64,000 bases of DNA from Sediminicola sp035798135 (GTDB taxonomy: Bacteria > Bacteroidota > Bacteroidia > Flavobacteriales > Flavobacteriaceae), in NCBI GenBank assembly GCA_035798135.1, contig JAPFBR010000006.1, positions 1-64,000 on the forward strand. The letters are read 5' to 3'. A model generated the notes under the pieces. The model did not search any database, was not told where the DNA came from, and was given only the letters and a program-made list of their open reading frames with translations. Made by a program: the position numbers and the translations under genes. Positions 38,001 through 45,897 of this stretch are shown one piece after another (within the stretch, counting starts at the first letter, position 1; each line of letters begins with the position of its first letter).

Positions 38001-38965
38001 ACATAATAATAACTTCAGCAGGAAGACGGGTGTCTCTTGTTAGGGCGTTCCAAAAAGAGCTAAAGAAATTGGTTCCTAATGGCAAAGTTTTTACCGTAGA
38101 TGCCTATCCAGAAGTCTCAGCAGCCTGTCATGTGAGTGATGGTCATATAAAAGTCCCCTTTTTGGATCAACCGGATTATATTGAAAAACTACTAAGTTTT
38201 TGTAAAGCGAATGACATTAAATTAATAATTCCTACCATAGATACAGAACTGATGCTCTTATCTAGCCATAGGGATCTGTTTCAAACCAACAATATAGAAG
38301 TAGTGATTTCTTCTGAAGAATTCATTCATAAATGCAGGGATAAAAGAATCATCCATGATTTCTTCGAATCCAAGGGAGTGAACAGAGCAAAAGAATACAG
38401 TAAGAATAACTATAGTCTTCCATTATACATAAAGCCCCTGGATGGGAGCCGCAGTGTTGATAATTATATCATTAAATCCAAAGCAGAATTAAGGGAGTTT
38501 CATTTTGAAAATGATAAATTAATGTTCTTGGAATATTTGGATCATAACGAATTTGAGGAATTTACGTGTGACCTATATTATGACAAAAAGAACACCCTTA
38601 AATGTGCTGTCCCCAGAAAACGAATTGAAGTACGGGATGGAGAAGTCCTTAAGGGTGTTACCATGGATAATGAACTGATACCGTACATAAAAAAGCATTT
38701 GCATACCATTGAGGGTGCAAGAGGGTGTTTGACCGCTCAGTTTTTCAAACACAAAAAAAATCATACTATATACGGCATTGAAATAAACCCTAGGTTTGGA
38801 GGAGGATTCCCACTTACCTATCTGGCGGGAGCAAATTTTCCCAAATGGCTTATCCAAGAGTATCTTTTCGACAAAGAAATTGAAGATAACTTTAATAGTT
38901 GGGAAAGTGACCTATTAATGATCAGATATGATGACGAAATTTTAGTACATGGATATAAAGGTTGA
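37997..38965 (+). CDS. ATP-grasp enzyme, CarB-like
   Basis: 322 residues. N-terminal pre-ATP-grasp fold (MNIIITSAGRRVSLVRAF) and an ATP-grasp domain with YIKPLDGSRSVDNYIIKSK, EFTCDLYYD, and the metal-binding EINPRFGGGFPL. It couples a carboxylate to an amine or similar nucleophile using ATP. The acceptor is unknown. Overlaps the HAD gene by 17 bases; ATP-grasp/HAD pairs occur in other O-antigen loci. Lies just ahead of the FemAB/GNAT array, which suggests a decoration pathway. Confidence 0.88.
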   Translation: MNIIITSAGRRVSLVRAFQKELKKLVPNGKVFTVDAYPEVSAACHVSDGHIKVPFLDQPDYIEKLLSFCKANDIKLIIPTIDTELMLLSSHRDLFQTNNIEVVISSEEFIHKCRDKRIIHDFFESKGVNRAKEYSKNNYSLPLYIKPLDGSRSVDNYIIKSKAELREFHFENDKLMFLEYLDHNEFEEFTCDLYYDKKNTLKCAVPRKRIEVRDGEVLKGVTMDNELIPYIKKHLHTIEGARGCLTAQFFKHKKNHTIYGIEINPRFGGGFPLTYLAGANFPKWLIQEYLFDKEIEDNFNSWESDLLMIRYDDEILVHGYKG

Positions 38966-39605
38966 TCAAAATACCATTATCGTTTTTGATTTGGATGACA
39001 CCTTATACAATGAGATTGAGTTTTTAAAATCGGCCTATTCGGATATTGCCCAACAGATGGAAAATGAGAACTGGCGCTTCCTATATGCTCAAATGATCTC
39101 GATGTATAGAAACAACAAGGATGTTTTTGGATACATTTCCCAGCAGTATAATATTCCTAAAACGGATCTTATGTCATGGTATAGGGAGCACAAACCAAAT
39201 ATTGCACTATTTAAAGGCGCTCTGGAAACAATTAAAGAAATTAAAAAAAATAACGGAAAAATAGGGCTGATCACCGACGGAAGAAAAATTACCCAGACCA
39301 ATAAAATTGAAGCCTTAGGTCTTGTCCCCTATTTAGATTGCACTGTAATTTCCGAAGAAATTGGGACAGAAAAACCACACTTAAATAATTATAAATTTAT
39401 GGAAACAACTTTTGGCAAAGGATCCTATCATTATATAGCGGATAACTTGAAAAAAGATTTTCTTACACCAAACGCCCTTGGATGGAATACAGTAGGACTC
39501 ATTGATAATGGCCTGAATATCCATAAAGATGCCTACCTATATGAAGAAATAAAATATCAGCCAAAAACGTATATTACATCTCTAATGGATCTGGATATAA
39601 TATAA
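38949..39605 (+). CDS. HAD-superfamily hydrolase
   Basis: 218 residues. Motif I VFDLDDTLYNE, motif II LITDGRK, motif III/IV around EIGTEKPHLNNYKFM and YIADNLKKDF. A cytoplasmic phosphatase of the HAD type, probably acting on a phosphorylated small molecule linked to the ATP-grasp reaction because the two genes overlap. Substrate unknown. Confidence 0.9.
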   Translation: MDIKVDQNTIIVFDLDDTLYNEIEFLKSAYSDIAQQMENENWRFLYAQMISMYRNNKDVFGYISQQYNIPKTDLMSWYREHKPNIALFKGALETIKEIKKNNGKIGLITDGRKITQTNKIEALGLVPYLDCTVISEEIGTEKPHLNNYKFMETTFGKGSYHYIADNLKKDFLTPNALGWNTVGLIDNGLNIHKDAYLYEEIKYQPKTYITSLMDLDII

Positions 39606-39728
39606 ATCTCTGATTTAACGTTGTATTTTACAGTTCAACAATCTAAATGACCAAACATGTTTAAGTTTAATACATTTAGGGTTGGAAGAGATAAAAAATA
39701 AATAATTCAATAGTTGAATACATAGTGA

Positions 39729-40754
39729 ATGATCGAAATAATAAGAGATAAAAAAAATTGGGATAATCTGCTTGAAGAAGTGGAATATTATGATATATAT
39801 CATACTTATGATTATCATCATATAACCAAAAATAATTTGGATGACCCTTTGATGGTCAAATATACAGAGGACAACAAAATCATAGCGATTCCTTTTTTAA
39901 TGCGAAAAATTGCCGAAACCCACTATCAAGACCTCACATCGGTATATGGGTACCCAGGTCCTATTTCAAAAAACTTGGATGAAAATTTCAATAATCAAAA
40001 CTTTATTATAGAATTCAATTCTTATCTATCCTCTCATAATATTATATCCATATTTTCTAGATTAAACCCGTTTGTTTCCAACCAACATAGATGTATCCAT
40101 AAACTAGGTGAAATATCCAATTTAGGCAAGGTGGTCAATATAAATCTTACATTAGACTTGGATATACAATTGCAAGCATATCACAAAAGGTTAAGAACCC
40201 ATGTAAACAAAGCTAGAAGACTCTGTAACATTAAGCTTGCAGAAACGAAAGAGGAAGTGCTTGCCTACATCGATTTATATTATAGGAATATGGAACGTGT
40301 AAATGCCAAAAAGTATTATTTTTTTGAAGAAAAGTACTTTTTTGATCTCTTGAATTCCAAAGATTTCAAATCCCGTATATTATTGGCTACTGATAAAGAA
40401 ACCAATACCATTATAGCAGGTGCCATGTTTATTACAACGAACCAAATTCTACAATACCATTTGTCCGGAACTGATGAGAATAAATTAGATCATTATCCCA
40501 TTAAACTTTTAATAGATGAGATGAGGACTATTGCAACCGAAGAAAATATCACTTTTTTTAATCTTGGGGGCGGCGTTGGAAATAAAGAAGACTCCTTGTT
40601 CCATTTTAAATCTGGATTTTCTAAAGATTTCAAAGAATTTAACATTTGGAAGGTTATTGTTAACCAAGAAATTTACGATCAATTGACTTTAGAAAAAAAT
40701 ATTGTAGTAGAAACCAATTATTTCCCACTTTACCGATCTTTAGAACTTAATTAG
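39729..40754 (+). CDS. FemAB-like GNAT-fold aminoacyl/acyl transferase
   Basis: 341 residues. A FemAB/peptidyl-transferase-like double-GNAT layout: HTYDYHHI, YGYPGPISKN, KRLRTHVNKARR, LLATDKETNTIIAGAMFI, YHLSGTDE, NLGGGVGNKEDSLFHFKSGF. Members attach amino acids to lipid II or decorate polysaccharide and lipids. The target here is unknown. Follows the HAD gene after 123 bases and precedes four related proteins by 6 bases. Confidence 0.82.
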   Translation: MIEIIRDKKNWDNLLEEVEYYDIYHTYDYHHITKNNLDDPLMVKYTEDNKIIAIPFLMRKIAETHYQDLTSVYGYPGPISKNLDENFNNQNFIIEFNSYLSSHNIISIFSRLNPFVSNQHRCIHKLGEISNLGKVVNINLTLDLDIQLQAYHKRLRTHVNKARRLCNIKLAETKEEVLAYIDLYYRNMERVNAKKYYFFEEKYFFDLLNSKDFKSRILLATDKETNTIIAGAMFITTNQILQYHLSGTDENKLDHYPIKLLIDEMRTIATEENITFFNLGGGVGNKEDSLFHFKSGFSKDFKEFNIWKVIVNQEIYDQLTLEKNIVVETNYFPLYRSLELN

Positions 40755-40760
40755 ATTCCT

Positions 40761-42026
40761 GTGCGAATTATATCCAATCCATTTACCTCAAAGACCTTTT
40801 CAGATATCTGGCTAAGGCAATTCAACAAGAACCAACCTTATTTTGAATTTAAAAGTATAGAAGGAATTTCTTTTGTAAAAAGCTGGTTGCCTCTATTATA
40901 TGTAAACATTGGAAAGACACACACCAAAGGAATTTCTTATACCTTAAATGAACAAGAGCAATTGGATTTAAAAAATAAGGTACTGTTAATATATGATGTC
41001 CCTTCATTTTTTGACTTGGAGCTTCCCACCTTAAATAAAAACAGTCAATTACATAAAATTCAGCAATATCCGGGGTTTTTAATACAGCTGGACAATTTTA
41101 ACGATCTCAGCCATTACATGGTATCAAATTTCAGTAAAAGCTCCCGATATAAGCTCAACAAGTACAAAAAAAGGCTGGAAGATTCGTTTGATATCTCCTA
41201 TAAAATGTTCTTGGGGGATATTTCCAAAGAGGAATACGATTTTGTTTTTGAGCATTTTAAAATTTTATTGGAAAAACGATTTTTGGACAAAGGGATTACA
41301 AATAACAATCTAGATCCGAAAGAATGGGACTTTTATTACGAGGTTGCATTTCCTATGATCCTTGAAAAAAAAGCAAGTCTATTTGTAATCTATGAAGGCA
41401 ATTCCCCAATAGGGGTTACACTAAGTTACTTTTCTGAAAATATTCTTTTCGACGCTATTACTGTTTTTGACATTGATTATGAAAAATTTCATTTAGGCTC
41501 GGTAACCACTATGAAGCTCGTAGAATGGAGTTTGAAAAATAACATCAGAACATTTGACTTCTCCAAAGGCTATTTTGATTATAAGAAAAGATGGGCCAAT
41601 AAAGAATACCGCTTCGAATACCATGTATATCATGATTCAAATTCTATTAGCGCTAAACTTATTGCTTGGTCTGTTTTTGGATTTTTCACTTTAAAGCAAA
41701 AGCTTCGCGATAAAAAAATAATCGAAAACCTTCAAAAACTACGGTATCATTTAAAAAGTAAAAAGGTTGAAAGCACTCCAAATCTAACCTATGAGTTTTC
41801 TGATTTAAAACAGGATACAGAGGAATTGGATTTGGTAGAAATTGATTTTAAGACCCCCCCACATACTTTTTTAACTGCATTGGTCTTTGATTTTTTGTAT
41901 CTCAATAACGAAGAATTGAAGCATATTAGAGTACAACAAGTAAAAAATAACAAATCACTTTTTATAATCAGGGGAAAATCTACCAATCGAATAGCTACCA
42001 TTACTAGCTTGTCCCAAAAGCAATGA
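40761..42026 (+). CDS. GNAT-fold protein, tandem paralogue 1
   Basis: 421 residues from a GTG start. CelD/BioF2-like acetyltransferase core: RYKLNKYKKRLEDSFDISYK, KKASLFVIYEGNSPIGVTLS, FDIDYEKFHLG, DFSKGYFDYKKRWANKEYRF. C-terminal extension of about 60 residues (VFDFLYLNNEELKHIRV ... RGKSTNR) shared with the next three proteins. Most diverged member: WAN replaces WCN of the others. Likely transfers an acyl or aminoacyl group to the locus polymer; substrate unknown. Confidence 0.8.
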   Translation: MRIISNPFTSKTFSDIWLRQFNKNQPYFEFKSIEGISFVKSWLPLLYVNIGKTHTKGISYTLNEQEQLDLKNKVLLIYDVPSFFDLELPTLNKNSQLHKIQQYPGFLIQLDNFNDLSHYMVSNFSKSSRYKLNKYKKRLEDSFDISYKMFLGDISKEEYDFVFEHFKILLEKRFLDKGITNNNLDPKEWDFYYEVAFPMILEKKASLFVIYEGNSPIGVTLSYFSENILFDAITVFDIDYEKFHLGSVTTMKLVEWSLKNNIRTFDFSKGYFDYKKRWANKEYRFEYHVYHDSNSISAKLIAWSVFGFFTLKQKLRDKKIIENLQKLRYHLKSKKVESTPNLTYEFSDLKQDTEELDLVEIDFKTPPHTFLTALVFDFLYLNNEELKHIRVQQVKNNKSLFIIRGKSTNRIATITSLSQKQ

Positions 42027-43204
42027 GCTTAGTTAAAATTAAAAAATACAATTTAAATATTGACTTTTTTGGAACTAGGTCAATTTATCCATTCTATTCC
42101 AATGTTTATAATAAGAGCAATCATCAAAATTTCTTAAATCCCAATCAGAATAACAGTCTTGAATTAGGATCTACAATTCATGTTGTTAACTATATCAATC
42201 CTTACCTCCAATTATCATTAAATGACTCCAAAATTTCACTGAAAGCCTTTAAATTTCAACTACACATCGGATTTTTGGCCAACTTGCATGGCTTTTCAAA
42301 TGTAGATGAATATATGAAGTTTAAAATGAGCTCTAAAGGTCGGACCAAAATGAGGGGATATTTAAGGCGATTGGAAACTTGCTTCAACATACATTATAAA
42401 ATGTATTATGGTAATATAACTATCGCCGATTATGAACTTTTATTCCGGAAACTACATTGCTTCATTTTAAATCGATTTGAAGAACGAGGTAACAAGCACG
42501 AAGCATTGGAAAATTGGGAAATTCTGAAAAAGAATTCCTATGCCATGATCCTTGACAAAAAAGCATCATTATTTGTAATATACAATGGTGAAGAGCCTAT
42601 TGATATCTGTCTTAATTATCACCACCAGAATATTTTGGACAACGCCATTAGATCCTATGATATAAATTATTCTAAATTTAGGTTGGGATATATCGATATT
42701 TTAAAACAACTGGAATGGTGTTTTGAAAATGGAGCTGAAATTTTCGACCTATCATTTGGTGATTTTGAGTACAAACGAAAGTGGTGCAATGAAGTGTATG
42801 ATTTTGAAACTCAAATAATATACAATAAATCGCGTTTTGAATATAAAGCGATTGCTTTCGGAATAATGCAGTTGAACAAATTAAAGGCGCATTTAAAGAA
42901 GAAAAATGTCCATTTGGTTTACCATAAGGCAAGGAAACTCTTTAATAGAAAAATTGAAGTAGACACCAATAAATCAAAAATATTATTTGATGTAACAGAA
43001 ATAGAAACTATACCAAAAATGGAAACTCTTTCCGAAATTGACATTCGGTCGGATAAATATGAGTTTATAAAAAGACCTGTTTATGACTTCCAATATTTAA
43101 ATTTTGAGACTTCTCAAAACATTAAAGTTTACAATCCAATAAACTTCCCTGAAGTCTTTATCATTAGTGGAAAAAAGAAATGTCTTAAAATTGAACTATT
43201 ATAA
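42023..43204 (+). CDS. GNAT-fold protein, tandem paralogue 2
   Basis: 393 residues, overlapping paralogue 1 by four bases (ATGA). Same core: RRLETCFNIHYKMYYG, DKKASLFVIYNGEEPIDICL, SYDINYSKFRLG, DLSFGDFEYKRKWCNEVYDF. The shared C-terminal module is present (VYDFQYLNFETSQNIKVY ... ISGKKK). No signal peptide or membrane helix, so it acts in the cytoplasm. Function as for paralogue 1, inferred. Confidence 0.8.
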   Translation: MSLVKIKKYNLNIDFFGTRSIYPFYSNVYNKSNHQNFLNPNQNNSLELGSTIHVVNYINPYLQLSLNDSKISLKAFKFQLHIGFLANLHGFSNVDEYMKFKMSSKGRTKMRGYLRRLETCFNIHYKMYYGNITIADYELLFRKLHCFILNRFEERGNKHEALENWEILKKNSYAMILDKKASLFVIYNGEEPIDICLNYHHQNILDNAIRSYDINYSKFRLGYIDILKQLEWCFENGAEIFDLSFGDFEYKRKWCNEVYDFETQIIYNKSRFEYKAIAFGIMQLNKLKAHLKKKNVHLVYHKARKLFNRKIEVDTNKSKILFDVTEIETIPKMETLSEIDIRSDKYEFIKRPVYDFQYLNFETSQNIKVYNPINFPEVFIISGKKKCLKIELL

Positions 43205-43216
43205 TCATTTCTTGAA

Positions 43217-44404
43217 ATGAATAATAAATTAACTTTTAAATGTAATTTTTTTATGGATCTCTTTGAAAAAGGAGAAATAGCTGATGTCTATGAAAAAATC
43301 ACCTATTTGGAAAACGATCAAAGCCTTTATGAGGCTACAAAGGCAACCAAAAACACTAATGAGAAGCATAAAATTTATACCATTGCATTAGTCCCTGATT
43401 ATTTAAACCTTGTTCTTAAAAACGACAAAAAGCATGTCCAAAAAACTTACTCACAAAACAATCTGGGATATGCAATACGCATCAAAGACATTGTCAATCT
43501 AGATGGGTATCTTAAATCCCAATTCAAATCAAATAGCAAGGTGATAAAACGAAGTCTTACCAGGCTTGAATCTTGTTTTAATATCCGTTATCAAATAATT
43601 TTTGGAAGTATCACAAAAGAAGAATATGGATTTTTAATGTCAACATTGAGGGAAATGCTAATAAGAAGATTCGCCCAACGAAAAGATGACAATAAAAAGA
43701 TAAAGGAATGGGATTTAATTCTAGACAAGACTTTTGATCAAATCAAGAACAAGGAAGCTTCTTTATTTATTATATATGACAATGAAAAACCAATAGATAT
43801 TTCTTTAAATTATCATTTTGATAAAATTATGTTCAGTGCTATCTCATCTTATGATATAGACTATCATAAATTTGGGGTTGGCCATGTTGAAATGATCAAA
43901 TTGGTAGAATGGTGCCTAAAAGACCAGTATGACTTTCTAGAGTTAGGCTATGGCGATTTGGATTTTAAAAGGAGATGGTGCAATCATATTTATAATTTTA
44001 AGTATCAGGTTGTATATAACCAAGAATCATTATTCATTCCCATATTTGCGAAAATGGAGCTATACAAGTTATCCCTTAAAGAATACCTGAAAGGGAGAAA
44101 AATAAACATGATTTTTAACAACATAATGGAGAAACTGTCCTTTAAAAAGCTGAAGGAGTTAAATGAAGCTTCTGACTTTACCCTTGAAAATATCTCAATA
44201 ACAGAATCCGTTGGATATGAAGTATTATCTATAGTAGATCCAGAAACGGAAGATTATATGTACCTACGGCGTATCCTAAATGAGTTTTTATATACATCAC
44301 AAGAACATAAGGATTATACATCCATTTTTAAAATTTCCGAGAACCCAAATACATTTTTGCTTAGAGGAAAGGTTAATGTACAGCAAATAACATTCAAAAA
44401 TTAA
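43217..44404 (+). CDS. GNAT-fold protein, tandem paralogue 3
   Basis: 395 residues. Core: RSLTRLESCFNIRYQIIFG, NKEASLFIIYDNEKPIDISL, SYDIDYHKFGVG, ELGYGDLDFKRRWCNHIYNF. C-terminal module with ILNEFLYTSQEHKDYTSIF and LLRGKVN. Begins 12 bases after paralogue 2. Closest in sequence style to paralogues 2 and 4. Confidence 0.8.
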   Translation: MNNKLTFKCNFFMDLFEKGEIADVYEKITYLENDQSLYEATKATKNTNEKHKIYTIALVPDYLNLVLKNDKKHVQKTYSQNNLGYAIRIKDIVNLDGYLKSQFKSNSKVIKRSLTRLESCFNIRYQIIFGSITKEEYGFLMSTLREMLIRRFAQRKDDNKKIKEWDLILDKTFDQIKNKEASLFIIYDNEKPIDISLNYHFDKIMFSAISSYDIDYHKFGVGHVEMIKLVEWCLKDQYDFLELGYGDLDFKRRWCNHIYNFKYQVVYNQESLFIPIFAKMELYKLSLKEYLKGRKINMIFNNIMEKLSFKKLKELNEASDFTLENISITESVGYEVLSIVDPETEDYMYLRRILNEFLYTSQEHKDYTSIFKISENPNTFLLRGKVNVQQITFKN

Positions 44405-44492
44405 TATTTGGTTAATAGCTAATGGTTGGCTTACTTTACACTTTGTATTCTTTATCTAACAAAGTTGGTTCATCCCCTGGATTGAAATTAAA

Positions 44493-45668
44493 ATGATGGT
44501 ATTAAAATTCATAGTCAAAAAGAATTTTTATTTTACTTTTTTTGAACAACAAGTTGTTCCGCATTTCTATAAAGGGGTAACTTATAAAAACATTGAATTA
44601 CCACTTTCAGAATATTCGCCAAACGTTAACCAGGCTGTAAAAACGCTTGTAACATGCATAGAACTATTCCCTACATATTTTATTTCAAAGATCGAAATTC
44701 CCACAGACTATAAAATAAAAAAGCTTTTTCGTGTAAAAGGCTATTGTATATATATTAATAATGTCAAAAATATTGACGCATATATCCAGGCTAACATTAA
44801 TACTAATTTAAGGACCTCTTTAAGAAGAAAAATAAAAGGATTGGAGACGAGTTTTAACATAGGTTACAAACTCTTTTATGGACAGATAGGCAGAAATGAC
44901 TATGAGTTTCTTATGCAGGCACTATATGATATGCTTGTCAGAAGATTTAATCAACGCGATGATAAACATGAGTCACTTTTACGGTGGGATTCATATTACG
45001 ATAGTGTATTTACATTGATCAACAAGAAACAAGCATCTCTCTATGTTATTTATGATGACCGCAAACCAATACAGATATCCTTAAACTATCATTATGATAA
45101 GATTGTATTTTTAGCAATTCCTTCTTATGATATTGATTATGCCAAATTTGGTTTAGGGAATATTGCCGTACATAAATTATTGGAATGGAGTATAACTAAT
45201 AATTATGAAATTTTAGATATGGGCTTTGGGGCCTTTGATTATAAATTAAAGTGGTGCAATCACAACTATGACTTAGAACACCATTTATTTTATAAAAAAA
45301 ATTCAATTATTGCCGCGGTAATTATTCATTACATTGCCTTAAAGACCCAATTGCTAAACTATTTAATATCTAAAGGGGTAAACGTACAGTATCATAAAAT
45401 AAAGTCCATATTCAACAAAAAACACGATACTGGAGAATTGGAATACCAAGTAGATGAATCAAAAAAAGCTATGACCGACCATCTAGGTTTAGAACGTATA
45501 GATGTTATAAATGATACTTCTTATGCCTTCTTAAAAAAATCGGTAAATGATTTTTTGTACACCAACTTGGAACATATTTCCAATATTGAAGTGTATGAAG
45601 TCAAAAAAGATGAATCCTATCTCATCAAGGGCCAAAAAAACACGCAGAAGATTGTTTTTAAAAGTTAA
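44493..45668 (+). CDS. GNAT-fold protein, tandem paralogue 4
   Basis: 391 residues. Core: RRKIKGLETSFNIGYKLFYG, KKQASLYVIYDDRKPIQISL, SYDIDYAKFGLG, DMGFGAFDYKLKWCNHNYDL. C-terminal module: VNDFLYTNLEHISNIEVYEV and IKGQKN. An 88-base gap precedes it, the only sizeable spacing in the array, so a secondary promoter is possible. Last gene of the plus-strand capsule arm. Confidence 0.8.
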   Translation: MMVLKFIVKKNFYFTFFEQQVVPHFYKGVTYKNIELPLSEYSPNVNQAVKTLVTCIELFPTYFISKIEIPTDYKIKKLFRVKGYCIYINNVKNIDAYIQANINTNLRTSLRRKIKGLETSFNIGYKLFYGQIGRNDYEFLMQALYDMLVRRFNQRDDKHESLLRWDSYYDSVFTLINKKQASLYVIYDDRKPIQISLNYHYDKIVFLAIPSYDIDYAKFGLGNIAVHKLLEWSITNNYEILDMGFGAFDYKLKWCNHNYDLEHHLFYKKNSIIAAVIIHYIALKTQLLNYLISKGVNVQYHKIKSIFNKKHDTGELEYQVDESKKAMTDHLGLERIDVINDTSYAFLKKSVNDFLYTNLEHISNIEVYEVKKDESYLIKGQKNTQKIVFKS

Positions 45669-45861
45669 TGAATGTCATAAACATTTACATGTGCTTATCA
45701 ATAAAACACCTCCCTCCCTCATCTGTTTAGAAATGAATTCCTTATTAATTAAGTAAAGCTCAAAATTAATTCTAGAGATTTTATTTATTAAAATAGAGGA
45801 CTCATAAATTGTAGCATTTAAATATTAGTTTAATAGGTGTTCACTAGACAAATCCAGGCCT

Positions 45862-45897
45862 TAAAATTAGTTGCCTTTTAAAGCTAATTTTATTTTT
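45862..45897 (+). terminator. Candidate terminator between convergent operons
   Basis: A 9-bp stem (TAAAATTAG 45862-45870 with CTAATTTTA 45884-45892) with a 13-base loop, followed on the plus strand by T-rich sequence. It overlaps the last codon of the convergent carbamoyltransferase gene. Likely ends the GNAT array transcript. Confidence 0.4.

Noticed and set aside
45547..45756. Small plus-strand frame after the last GNAT gene
   Set aside because: Out-of-frame overlap with the end of paralogue 4; low-complexity and no ribosome binding site.
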